Shown piece by piece: positions 1-10,061 of a stretch of DNA of 34,586 nt. The stretch comes from Bradyrhizobium sp. STM 3809 (GTDB lineage: Bacteria; Pseudomonadota; Alphaproteobacteria; Rhizobiales; Xanthobacteraceae): contig NZ_CAFJ01000246.1 in assembly GCF_000239795.1 (NCBI RefSeq), positions 1 through 34,586 of the forward strand, given 5' to 3'. A program made the translations under genes and the position numbers. The notes beneath the pieces were generated by a model. It saw only the letters and a list, made by a program, of their open reading frames with translations. It did no database searches and was not told the origin of the DNA. Position 1 is the first letter of the stretch; each line of letters begins with the position of its first letter.

Positions 1-91
1 TCACGATTGCATCACGGCTTTTGTGAGGGTGCGATGCAGGAACGGTGCCGCAATGCGGTCGTTGCCTCCCGACAGACTCAGGGAGACTTCC

Positions 92-400
92 ATGCAACGC
101 ACGATCAAGATGGCCGCTCTGGCAGCGGCAACGCTGGTGATTGGCACCGCGGCCGCATCGGCGCAGGGCTATGCCCGTTACGGCGACTCGATGGCCTGGG
201 TGCCGCCGGGCCAGACCTACGACTCCGAGCCGGTCTATGCCGGCGCACCGGCCTACGCACCGGGTCCGGTGGCTGGCCCCGTCACATGGGGGCGTGGCTA
301 CAACGGCACCAATCATCCGACCCCGGGCTCGACCCAGGGCGATGTCGGTCCGTCCGGCAACAACAACGGCACGCTGACCGGCGTCTATCGCCAGTGGTAG
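92..400 (+). CDS. small secreted protein, paralogue of the next gene
   Basis: This 102-residue protein begins with a Sec-type signal peptide (Met-Gln-Arg-Thr-Ile-Lys, then an Ala/Leu-rich core ending in Ala-Ser-Ala about residue 21). The ATG at 92 is preferred over the upstream in-frame codon at 23 because GGGAG lies at 81-85 and the signal peptide starts there. The mature part is rich in Gly, Pro and Tyr and has no cysteine. It ends in a motif, about residues 69-102, that reads YNGTNHPTP, STQGDVGP, GNNNGT and a final Tyr-x-x-Trp. The same motif closes the next gene, so the two are tandem duplicates. No enzymatic domain is visible. It is probably periplasmic or surface exposed; function unknown. 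Confidence 0.8.
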   Translation: MQRTIKMAALAAATLVIGTAAASAQGYARYGDSMAWVPPGQTYDSEPVYAGAPAYAPGPVAGPVTWGRGYNGTNHPTPGSTQGDVGPSGNNNGTLTGVYRQW

Positions 401-425
401 CCGCCGCGCTCCGCGCCTAGGCATC

Positions 426-459
426 AAAGCCCGCTGCTCGACCCGAGCGGCGGGCTTTT
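426..459 (+). terminator. rho-independent terminator after the first small secreted protein
   Basis: A 15-bp stem with one G-T wobble (AAAGCCCGCTGCTCG against CGAGCGGCGGGCTTT) with a 3-base loop, followed by T residues, starts 25 bases after the stop codon. The rest of 460-620 shows no gene and should hold the promoter of the next gene. Confidence 0.85.
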
Positions 460-620
460 CGCATGGCATCGTGCTGAGGACGTGGTGGCGAGCGGATCAT
501 GGGATCGCGGCATTGTGAGCGGCGCGTTCTGTCGCAGAGCTCTCGCGCGCCTGCTGCGGAACCTGCGAGCTACTTACGTCGTTTGCTCCGCGATCACCTT
601 AGGAACGAAGGAGCAAGTTC

Positions 621-947
621 ATGACGCGCATCTTGGGATACGCCGCGCTGACGGCCGTCACGCTCGTGGCCGGCACCGCTGCGGCTTCCGCCGGCGAGTA
701 CGGCCCCGGCGGCTATGGCTATGGCGGCCAGGTCACCAGCACCTATGCCTACCGCGACTCCTATGCCTGGGCTCCGGCCCCGGTTGATGAGGAAGGCTAC
801 GTCGCCGTCGCGCCGGGCCCGTATGCCGGCCCGGGCTGGGGCACCGGCTACAACGGCACCAACCACCCGACCCCGAGTTCGACCCAGGGCGATGTCGGTC
901 CCTGGGGCAACAACAACGGCACGCGCAGTGGGTATTACCGCTGGTGA
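621..947 (+). CDS. small secreted protein, paralogue of the previous gene
   Basis: The protein has 108 residues with an N-terminal signal peptide (MTRILGYAALTAVTLVAGTA, Ala-Ser-Ala near residue 24). A Gly/Tyr-rich linker follows, then the same C-terminal block as the upstream gene: YNGTNHPTP, STQGDVGP, GNNNGT and a final Tyr-Tyr-Arg-Trp. The start is supported by GGAACGAAGGAG at 602-613. The linker differs most between the two copies, while the last ~35 residues are nearly identical, which suggests that the C-terminal block is the functional part. Each gene has its own terminator, so they are probably transcribed separately. Function is unknown. Confidence 0.8.
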   Translation: MTRILGYAALTAVTLVAGTAAASAGEYGPGGYGYGGQVTSTYAYRDSYAWAPAPVDEEGYVAVAPGPYAGPGWGTGYNGTNHPTPSSTQGDVGPWGNNNGTRSGYYRW

Positions 948-971
948 GTTGAGGTCGTGGGATAACCACCC

Positions 972-1007
972 AGCCCGCCGCTCCTCCTCGCCGAGCGGCG
1001 GGCTTTT
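972..1007 (+). terminator. rho-independent terminator after the second small secreted protein
   Basis: A 12-bp perfect stem (AGCCCGCCGCTC against GAGCGGCGGGCT) with a 9-base loop is followed by TTTT. It lies 24 bases beyond the stop codon and closely resembles the terminator of the upstream paralogue. Confidence 0.85.
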
Positions 1008-1034
1008 GGTTGGACCGAAGCTGTCGGCCGCAGC

Positions 1035-1157
1035 GTCATTGCGAGGAGCTGAGCGACGAAACAATCCAGCCGTGTAGCCCGGATGAGCGCAGCGATATCC
1101 GGGGTCTCCTCGGACGTCAGCGATGAACCCGGATGTCGCTTCGCTCATCCGGGCTAC
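1035..1157. repeat. palindromic intergenic repeat (BIME/RPE-like)
   Basis: Two motifs lie side by side: a 35-base unit starting GTCATTGCGAGGAGC (1035-1069) and an imperfect inverted repeat with arms at 1074-1104 and 1128-1157. The inverted arms read GTAGCCCGGATGAGCGCAGC and, on the other strand, nearly the same. Both motif types look like the dispersed extragenic palindromes of Bradyrhizobiaceae (from memory, not searched). They fill the gap between two convergent transcription units. Confidence 0.7.
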
Positions 1158-1173
1158 AACGGCTCCACGACAA

Positions 1174-1187
1174 CTACTCGGCCGCCA

Positions 1188-1200
<13 letters not shown>
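1174..1200. repeat. 14-bp tandem duplication over the uvrA stop codon
   Basis: CTACTCGGCCGCC occurs at 1174-1186 and again at 1188-1200, separated by one A. The right copy holds the uvrA stop codon and its last codons. The left copy puts a second TAG just beyond. It looks like a slippage duplication without effect on the protein. Confidence 0.75.
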
Positions 1201-4181
<2,981 letters not shown>

Positions 4182-4274
4182 GACGTTCGTCCCACGGCGC
4201 AAGGCTGCGCCATCGTTGCAGGCGCGTTGCGCCGGAAGCCGGCCATCGGACGCCAGGGGGAAAAGGTATGGTCG

Positions 4275-4289
4275 GAACGTAGGAAGAAC
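4275..4289 (-). promoter_or_regulatory. LexA box (SOS operator) of uvrA
   Basis: GAAC-GTAGGAA-GAAC reads on the uvrA strand as GTTC-N7-GTTC, the established LexA recognition sequence of alphaproteobacteria. It sits 94 bases upstream of the uvrA start codon. The match of both half-sites is exact. Confidence 0.85.
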
Positions 4290-4493
4290 GGGCCCGGATT
4301 TCCAGTGCCGTCAGCGAATCATCAACAATGCGCTCGTGATATGGCAGCTTCTGGCAGGAGCGGAACCATTGCAGCGGGGAGGCCTGGAACGTGGCTTCGC
4401 AGCGGCCTTTGACGTGGTGCCGGGGCGGCCCATATGGTAGTCACCGATACGAGTGCGATGGCCGCGTCATGCGCCATTCGCCGGAGATGCTCC

Positions 4494-4796
4494 ATGCAGT
4501 TCTCATCCTCATCAAGCGCCAATGTCGGATCATATGTGCTCTCGACCGAGGAGCGCGTGCGTAGCGCCGGCGCCGGACCGGCCGACGTGAATGCCGTTGC
4601 ATCCCAGGCGCTCAAGCTGATCGGACGGGCCGAGGCGATCTCGATCGGCGTGCTGCAGTCGAGCACGGGCGTGTCGGCCGATCTGATGCAGGCTGCGATC
4701 CATCGACTCAAGCAGGATCAGCTGGTGCAGGGCTCGGATGACCGCCTGTCGCTGACGCCGCTGGGGCAGAAGGCGCATTCCATCGTTGCGACCTGA
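4494..4796 (+). CDS. small winged-helix-like protein, hypothetical
   Basis: The protein has 100 residues. The ATG at 4494 is chosen over upstream codons because CGGAG lies 7 bases before it. The first ~20 residues are Ser-rich and probably disordered. Residues ~35-98 look like a MarR/winged-helix fold: a helix with the ALKLIGRAEA stretch, a helix-turn-helix-like run (VLQSSTGVSADLMQAAIHRL), then a strand-turn-strand (QLVQGSDDRLSLTPLG) like a wing ending in TPLGQKA. That last pattern is typical of small DNA-binding regulators. It is divergent from uvrA and 45 bases upstream of the next gene, so it may be cotranscribed with it. Regulatory function is inferred from shape only. Confidence 0.7.
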   Translation: MQFSSSSSANVGSYVLSTEERVRSAGAGPADVNAVASQALKLIGRAEAISIGVLQSSTGVSADLMQAAIHRLKQDQLVQGSDDRLSLTPLGQKAHSIVAT

Positions 4797-4841
4797 TCCG
4801 CTCTGCCGCTAAGGTTGTCCATCCCGCAGGGGGAGGCGACC

Positions 4842-6005
4842 ATGGCGGATCCGGCCGGCATTGCGTGGCAGCTGTCTGATTTGTGGTATTTTGGTGTTCC
4901 GGCGATCGGAGCGGCCGTCGGCGTCACCGAGGTCATCTCGCGCTACAAGGATGCTCCCTTCCTCGCCGCCCAGACCGGCCCGGCGCGCGCCTACGTTCTC
5001 GTCAATGCGCTGGCCGCCCTGTTCGCCTACGTGCTGATCCGAAACTTCGACTTCAAATTTGGCGCCCAGGACCAGGTGATCCTGGTGCAGGCCCTGGTCG
5101 CGAGCCTCGGCTCGATGGCATTCTTCCGCAGTTCATTGTTCTCGATGAAGGTGGGCGAGACCGATGTTTCGGTCGGGCCCGCGATCTTCTTTCAGATCCT
5201 GCTGTTCGCCACCGATCGCGCCTGCGATCGCGAGCGAGCCAAGCCGCGGTCGGCCGACGTCATCCGGATCATGCAGGGGGTGTCGTTCGAACTCGCCCGG
5301 GACTCGCTGCCGAGCTTCTGCTTCGAGCTCATGCAGAACATTCCGGCCAGCGAGCAGCAGAAGTTTCGCCTGGTGATCGACGCGCTGGCCTCATCGCAGC
5401 GGATGCCGGACAGCGTCAAGGTGCTCAATCTCGGGCTGATGCTGATGAACGCGGTGGGGCAGCAGGTGCTCGAGGCCGCGGTCGCCGCGCTGGGAGAAAA
5501 GATTCAAGGCCCCGCCAAGCTCGAGCTGAAGGTTTTCATCGCGCTGCAGAGGGCCGATTTCGACAAGGCCTATCCGCTGCTCGTCGACATCGCCTTCATC
5601 ATGTCGCGCTACGGCTCGCCGGCCGCCCAGGAGGCTGCCAAGACTGCGGTGCTCAAGGAGATCGAGCCGCTGACCCGGCAGCCGCATCTCGACAATGGCG
5701 CCAAGATGACCCAGCTCGGACTGTCTCTGCAGCAGCGCGTCGGCGACGCCGTGCTGCTGGCGGCGATCGAGCAGGTCGCCGATGGCATCAAGGGTGATTC
5801 TGGCCGCGAGGACCAGGCGCAAGCCGAGGACGCAGGAAGCGCCCACGCGCAGAATGGTCAGCAGCCTCAAACCCTGCCGCCAGGGGGTGTCGTGCCCAAC
5901 GTCACGCCGATCCGTCCGGATGTGGTGGCTCCGGTCACCGACACGGACGCTGCGACGGATCACGCGGCGGGAGATGTCCCCAAGGCAGGCGGCGCGTCCG
6001 AGTGA
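4842..6005 (+). CDS. hypothetical membrane protein with helical cytoplasmic domain
   Basis: I do not recognise this 387-residue protein. The start is ATG 4842, preceded by GGGGGAGG at 4829-4836. The first ~125 residues contain hydrophobic segments at about 14-30, 47-65, 77-95 and 108-127, consistent with three or four membrane helices. A long soluble alpha-helical region follows (~130-320). It contains two similar Leu/Ala-rich parts (around LGLMLMNAVGQQVLEAAVAA and LGLSLQQRVGDAVLLAAIEQ), suggesting an internal repeat. The last ~65 residues are Gln/Pro/Asp/Ala-rich and probably disordered. It follows the winged-helix-like gene by 45 bases, so the two may form a unit. Function unknown. Confidence 0.75.
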   Translation: MADPAGIAWQLSDLWYFGVPAIGAAVGVTEVISRYKDAPFLAAQTGPARAYVLVNALAALFAYVLIRNFDFKFGAQDQVILVQALVASLGSMAFFRSSLFSMKVGETDVSVGPAIFFQILLFATDRACDRERAKPRSADVIRIMQGVSFELARDSLPSFCFELMQNIPASEQQKFRLVIDALASSQRMPDSVKVLNLGLMLMNAVGQQVLEAAVAALGEKIQGPAKLELKVFIALQRADFDKAYPLLVDIAFIMSRYGSPAAQEAAKTAVLKEIEPLTRQPHLDNGAKMTQLGLSLQQRVGDAVLLAAIEQVADGIKGDSGREDQAQAEDAGSAHAQNGQQPQTLPPGGVVPNVTPIRPDVVAPVTDTDAATDHAAGDVPKAGGASE

Positions 6006-6060
6006 GGAGGGCGCCGCACGGGCCCGGCCGGAGAACGAATAAGCCCCTGTCGCGGCGGTC

Positions 6061-6096
6061 AAAAAGAAAAAGCCTCCGCCCTTGCGAGCGGAGGCC
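6061..6096 (-). terminator. rho-independent terminator of the first beta-barrel gene
   Basis: On the minus strand GCCTCCGC, an 8-base loop and GCGGAGGC are followed by TTTTTCTTTTT. It lies 27 bases beyond the stop of the gene at 6123-6770. Confidence 0.85.
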
Positions 6097-6122
6097 TGTG
6101 CGTTGGCCCGGAGGCCGAAGTC

Positions 6123-6770
6123 TTAGAAGTGATAGTTCACGCCGACCTGCACGGTGTGCAGATTGATGGAGCCCGACGGGACCGTGCCGCCAACACCGTA
6201 GTTCTCGCTGCCGAAGCTCTTGTAGAGATATTCGGCCTTGACCGACCATTTCGGAGCGAACATGTACTCGCCGCCAGCACCGACGGTCCAGCCATTGTGG
6301 AACTGCCGGCCGACGCCCGTCAGGCCGAGAACGGTGACAGTGGCCTTGTTTTCCATCCATGCGTAACCGCCAGTGGCGTACAGCATGGCAGGGCCAAAGG
6401 CGTAGCCAAGACGGCCGCGCACGGTGCCCATATCCTCGATCTTGCTGCTGAAAGAGGCGAGGGGAGCAACAATCGAACCATTGATGTCAGCCCAGGCCGC
6501 ATCGGTCTCGATGCCGAACACGACCGGACCCTGCTGCCAATTGTAGCCGAGGGTGCCGCCGACGAAGCCGCCCTTCTGGGACACCAAGCCGAAGCTGTTG
6601 TTGTCCTGGCTGGCATAGCCGCCCATCGCACCGATGTAGAAACCGGTCCAGGTCGGCACCGGCGCGAGAACCGGGGCCTTGGTGTAGGTCGGACGCGCAG
6701 CGAGATCGGCAGCGGCGGCAGGAGCGGCCAGGGCGGCCAGGGCCACGGTCGCGAGCAGGATCTTCTTCAT
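6123..6770 (-). CDS. outer-membrane beta-barrel protein, Omp25/RopB type
   Basis: The protein has 215 residues. The start MKKILLATVALAALA opens a clear signal peptide ending Ala-Ala-Ala about residue 20, and GGAG lies 8 bases upstream, so the ATG at 6770 is chosen over an upstream extension. The mature N-terminus DLAARP-TYTKAP, then TWTGFYIGAMGGY, is the hallmark of the rhizobial/brucella Omp25-Omp31 porin-like family. The rest alternates polar and aromatic residues in strands, with Gly-rich turns (GGTLGYNWQ, GYAFGPAMLYATGGYAW, GAGGEYMFAPKWSVKAEYLY). It closes with VGVNYHF, ending in the C-terminal Phe required for Bam recognition. Like the gene at 10062 but unlike the three between them, it has no Cys pair in the first loop. 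It has its own terminator. Confidence 0.92.
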   Translation of the reverse strand: MKKILLATVALAALAAPAAAADLAARPTYTKAPVLAPVPTWTGFYIGAMGGYASQDNNSFGLVSQKGGFVGGTLGYNWQQGPVVFGIETDAAWADINGSIVAPLASFSSKIEDMGTVRGRLGYAFGPAMLYATGGYAWMENKATVTVLGLTGVGRQFHNGWTVGAGGEYMFAPKWSVKAEYLYKSFGSENYGVGGTVPSGSINLHTVQVGVNYHF

Positions 6771-7008
6771 TCTTGTCTCCAGTTTAGTCCTTGAAGTCCG
6801 CGTCGCACCAAAGCTCTTACGCACGAAACAGACTCACCCGTTCAAGTTGACGGGTCACCCTATAGCCGGGTTCCGCGCGGATTGCCGTCACCCTGAAGAC
6901 ACACTCGCGGCGAAACCGCGTTTTTACGGGGTGGGTTCCGGATTGTTCATGTGACTCAAATGCTTGGTTCCGCGTGTTGCAGGGCAGCACAGGTGTCTCC
7001 AGAGCAAC

Positions 7009-7035
7009 AAAAAGGCCGGCTTGCGCCGGCCTTTG
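7009..7035 (-). terminator. terminator of the second beta-barrel gene
   Basis: AAAGGCCGGC, a 4-base loop and GCCGGCCTTT form a perfect 10-bp stem. On the minus strand it is followed by TTTTTG. It lies 27 bases beyond the stop of the 7062-7790 gene. Confidence 0.88.
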
Positions 7036-7061
7036 GAACTTTCGGTTGTCGAACGGAGCGA

Positions 7062-7790
7062 TCAGTACTTGGCGACGACCGGTCCGCCGAAGCGGTAATT
7101 GATGCGGGCCGTGAACAGATCGACGTCCTGCTTGATGTTGTCGTTCTGGGTGAAGACCGCGCCCTGGAACGGAACGTTGGTGGTGCCCATGAACAGGTGG
7201 TCGTATTCGAAGCCCACCGACCAGTTCGGCGCGAAGGCGTATTCGACGCCGGCACCGACCGACGCGCCCCACTTGTGCACGGTCGTGGCGGCCAGCACGG
7301 TGTTGATCACGCCGGAAAAGATCTCATAGCGGGTGTCGGTGACGGCGGCGCCGCCCTTGGCGTAGAGCAGGACGTTGTCGAACGAATAGCCGATCTGGCC
7401 GGTGAACAGGCCGAAGGCGGTGAGCTTGGTGCGGTTGCGATCGGGCGCGAACACCGGGGTGACGTTGTTGCCGGTGAGATCGGCCCAGTTGCCCTGCGCC
7501 TCCAGGCCGAACACGACCTGACCCATCTGCCAGCGATAACCGAACTGGCCGCCGACCGTACCGCCCGTGGCGTTGTGGCAGCCCTCGGCGGGGCCGTTCA
7601 CCAGCGTCCAGCAATTGCGGCTCGAGCCATAGCCGCCGTTGATGCCGAGATAGAAGCCGCTCCAGTCGTTGATGGCGACCATCGCCGGCGGCGCCTTGGT
7701 GTAAGGCCGGGCGGCCAGATCGGCCGCCGAGGCGGACGTCGCGGTTGCGATGCCGACGAGGGCCGTCGTGATCACAAGCAACTTCTTCAT
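7062..7790 (-). CDS. outer-membrane beta-barrel protein, Omp25/RopB type
   Basis: This 242-residue member starts at MKKLLVITTALVGIA with GGGGGAG 8 bases upstream. Signal cleavage is expected after Ala-Ser-Ala-Ala, leaving DLAARPYTKAP. The family signature DWSGFYLGINGGYG follows. The first extracellular loop holds two cysteines (NCWTL, then EGCHNATGG) that could form a disulfide; the same pair occurs in the two genes to the right. Later barrel strands include FGYRWQMGQVVFGLEAQGNW and VGAGVEYAFAPNWSVGFEYD. The end, VDLFTARINYRFGGPVVAKY, finishes with an aromatic residue. The probable role is an abundant outer-membrane structural or pore protein. It is monocistronic, with its own ribosome-binding site and terminator. 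Confidence 0.92.
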   Translation of the reverse strand: MKKLLVITTALVGIATATSASAADLAARPYTKAPPAMVAINDWSGFYLGINGGYGSSRNCWTLVNGPAEGCHNATGGTVGGQFGYRWQMGQVVFGLEAQGNWADLTGNNVTPVFAPDRNRTKLTAFGLFTGQIGYSFDNVLLYAKGGAAVTDTRYEIFSGVINTVLAATTVHKWGASVGAGVEYAFAPNWSVGFEYDHLFMGTTNVPFQGAVFTQNDNIKQDVDLFTARINYRFGGPVVAKY

Positions 7791-7950
7791 CGAATGTCTC
7801 CCCCGGGAGTAGTTGGACTGACTAGCGATGAAATGTTCATACACAGGTCAATCCGGGGAGGCTGTAACGCACCGGCCACAGAGGCAAAAAAGCTTGATAA
7901 ATCAAATATTTAACACAAAATAGCCGCTTCGGTGCCAGCCTCTGGACACG

Positions 7951-7978
7951 AAAAAGGCCGGCGCTCTGGCCGGCCTTG
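7951..7978 (-). terminator. terminator of the third beta-barrel gene
   Basis: AAGGCCGGC, a 6-base loop and GCCGGCCTT form a 9-bp stem, followed on the minus strand by TTTTTCG. The stem is almost the same as in the terminators at 7009 and 10006. Confidence 0.86.
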
Positions 7979-8005
7979 TCGCAACTGCGGCGGGATGACG
8001 CAGCG

Positions 8006-8791
8006 TCAGTAGCGCGTCGCGCCCGGGGCGCCGAACCGGTAGTTCACGCGGACCGTGGCGATGTCGATGTCCTGCTTGATCGTGTCGATGCGGGAGTTGA
8101 CGTTCGCGGTCGCCGGGAAGCTGATGTCGCGCGAGCCCATGAACAAGTGATCGTACTCGACCGCGACCGACCAGTTCGGCGCAAAACCGTACTCGACACC
8201 GGTGCCGACGGTGCCGCCCCAGCGCGTCTCGCTCGCCGAATCCAGCAGCGTTCCGACGGCAATGGGCGCGGCTGCATTTGATGTGCCGGTGTATTTGTTG
8301 TGCGCGACCGCGGCGCCGCCCTTCACGTACCAAAGCACGTTGTCCCAGGCGTAGCCGACCTGGCCGGTGAACAGGCCGATGGCGTCGGTCTTGGTGGTGT
8401 TGGTGATGCCGGCGGCCAGCGCGGCCGTGCTGGCATTGGATGATTTCAGGTTGGTCCAGTTGCCCTGGGCTTCCAGGCCGAACACCCAGCTGGCGGCCTG
8501 CCAGCGATAGCCGACCTGGCCACCGATGAGGCCGCTCGAGGCATTGTGGCAGCCCTCGGATTGTGTCGGCGCGACCGGCACGCCGCCGACATTGTTCAGC
8601 GTCCAGCAGTTGCGGCTCCAATCGGCGCCGCCGTTGATGCCGGCGTAAAATCCGGCCCAGCTCGGCAGCGGGGTGACATAGGCGGGCGCCGGCGCCTTGC
8701 CGTAGGGGCGCGTGGCGAAGTCGGCGGCCGATGCCGGCGCCAGTCCGAGCAGCGCCATGCCGGCGGTGGTGATCAGAGCGGTCTTCTGCAT
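8006..8791 (-). CDS. outer-membrane beta-barrel protein, Omp25/RopB type
   Basis: The 261-residue product starts at MQKTALITTAGMALLGLA with GGGGAGAG just upstream; the longer reading frame to 8977 has no ribosome site and reads through the promoter region. After the signal peptide comes DFATRPYGKAP, then SWAGFYAGINGG. It shares with its left and right neighbours the loop cysteines NCWTL and EGCHNASSG. It also shares GQVGYRWQ, FGLEAQGNWTNLK, NVLWYVKGGAAV and WSVAVEYDHLFMG. The C-terminus VRVNYRFGAPGATRY is again aromatic. Of the family here, this copy and the 9112 gene are most alike, suggesting a recent duplication. Confidence 0.92.
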   Translation of the reverse strand: MQKTALITTAGMALLGLAPASAADFATRPYGKAPAPAYVTPLPSWAGFYAGINGGADWSRNCWTLNNVGGVPVAPTQSEGCHNASSGLIGGQVGYRWQAASWVFGLEAQGNWTNLKSSNASTAALAAGITNTTKTDAIGLFTGQVGYAWDNVLWYVKGGAAVAHNKYTGTSNAAAPIAVGTLLDSASETRWGGTVGTGVEYGFAPNWSVAVEYDHLFMGSRDISFPATANVNSRIDTIKQDIDIATVRVNYRFGAPGATRY

Positions 8792-9034
8792 TCGTCTCTC
8801 CCCAGTCCCAGATGCCCCCGCCGGATCCCTCCGATCCAGACTGCGTGCGGGCCCATCCCGGTTGTAGGAAGGACTCATTTCCAAAGCGGTGACCGACCAT
8901 CGCGGCGGCGCCTGATGTGTCGACGTGGTTAGGCGGACGTAAACGGCAGGAGGGCCGGCGCGCGGGAAGCGGGCCATCGGATGGCGCTGGTGTCGTCGCC
9001 TATCGGAATGGATCGGCGGTCACGGGCGACCGGA

Positions 9035-9059
9035 GTGCGGCGCGCGCAAGGCGCCGCAC
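9035..9059 (-). other. hairpin downstream of the fourth beta-barrel gene
   Basis: GTGCGGCGC, a 7-base loop and GCGCCGCAC form a perfect 9-bp stem 52 bases beyond the stop of the 9112-9867 gene. No T-run follows on the minus strand, so it may be a weak or Rho-assisted terminator or an mRNA 3' end stabiliser. The rest of 8792-9111 has no gene and should carry the promoter of the 8006 gene. Confidence 0.4.
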
Positions 9060-9111
9060 TGAAGGCAGAGGCGCCGCGATGATGCCGAGTCGCGCCGACT
9101 GCGCGCGGTCG

Positions 9112-9867
9112 TCAGTGCTTGGAGACGACCGGACCGCCCCAGCGATAGTTGACGCGGACCTTGGCCATGTCGACGTCCTGGCCGACCGTGTCGGTGCGGG
9201 TCGCGCCGCCCGCAGGAAGACCAGAGAAGTTCAGGTTCTTGTTGCCCATGAAGACGTGCTCGTACTCGGCACCCACGGACCAGTTCTTGGCGAAGCCGAC
9301 CTCGACACCCGTGCCCACCGTCGCGCCCCAGCGAGTCGCGCTCGCCTGGTCGAACGGCGCGCCCGTTGCCGTGGCAATGCCGCTGTACTTCTCGCCTGCG
9401 ACCGCGGCGCCGCCCTTCACGTACCAGAGCACGTTGTTCCAGGCATAGCCGATCTGGCCGGTGAGCGTTCCGACGCCGTTGACCTTAGTCTGGTTGGTGA
9501 CGGCCGGGACGAGCTGGCTGGTATTGCTGCCCTTGAGGTTGGCCCAGTTGCCCTGGCCTTCGACGCCGAGCATCCAGCTGCCGGTCTGCCAGCGATAGCC
9601 GATCTGGCCGCCCGCCAGCGCCCCCGTGGCATCGTGGCAGCCTTCGGCATTGGTCGCGGCGACTCCGCCGGCGGTGACCTGGTTGGTCCAGCAGGTGCGG
9701 GCCGTACCGCCGCCTGCGTTCAGGCCGAGATAGAAGCCGCTCCAATCATAGATCGTCGCGATCATCGCGGGCGCCTTGGTGAAGGTGCGCGCGGGCAAAT
9801 CGGCTGCGATCGCCGGCGCCAACCCCAGCGCCAGCGAGGTTGTCGCCCCCAGCAACAGCCCTCTCAT
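9112..9867 (-). CDS. outer-membrane beta-barrel protein, Omp25/RopB type
   Basis: The protein has 251 residues from the ATG at 9867 (MRGLLLGATTSLALGLAPA), which is preceded by GGGGACTGCG. An in-frame ATG at 9882 would add MLGTA and is possible. The signal peptide ends at AIAADLPAR. The family motif DWSGFYLGLNAGGG is followed by the Cys pair RTCWT and EGCHDATG. Barrel motifs shared with the 8006 gene are GQIGYRWQ, GVEGQGNWANLKGS, GQIGYAWNNVLWYVKGGAAV and WSVGAEYEHVFMGNK. It ends VRVNYRWGGPVVSKH, so the last residue is His rather than the usual aromatic. Of the five genes here this one lacks a clear T-tailed terminator. Confidence 0.9.
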   Translation of the reverse strand: MRGLLLGATTSLALGLAPAIAADLPARTFTKAPAMIATIYDWSGFYLGLNAGGGTARTCWTNQVTAGGVAATNAEGCHDATGALAGGQIGYRWQTGSWMLGVEGQGNWANLKGSNTSQLVPAVTNQTKVNGVGTLTGQIGYAWNNVLWYVKGGAAVAGEKYSGIATATGAPFDQASATRWGATVGTGVEVGFAKNWSVGAEYEHVFMGNKNLNFSGLPAGGATRTDTVGQDVDMAKVRVNYRWGGPVVSKH

Positions 9868-10005
9868 CGCAGTCCCCAACATCACGTCCGACGCCCGCAC
9901 GCACACTCTCACCAACGCCCACCCGCGGAGCCTTGATAACCCCTTCCGGCGTAAAAAGCCGTCACCCAAACGACACAGCCGGCCAGCAAGTGCCGGTTTC
10001 CGCAC

Positions 10006-10036
10006 GCAAAAAAAGGCCGGCGCGAGGCCGGCCTTT
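10006..10036 (-). terminator. terminator of the fifth beta-barrel gene
   Basis: AAAGGCCGGC, a 5-base loop and GCCGGCCTTT form a perfect 10-bp stem, followed on the minus strand by seven T residues. It starts 26 bases after the stop of the 10062-10814 gene. Confidence 0.9.
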
Positions 10037-10061
10037 CGACATATTCGCGGTCTGCGTGCAA

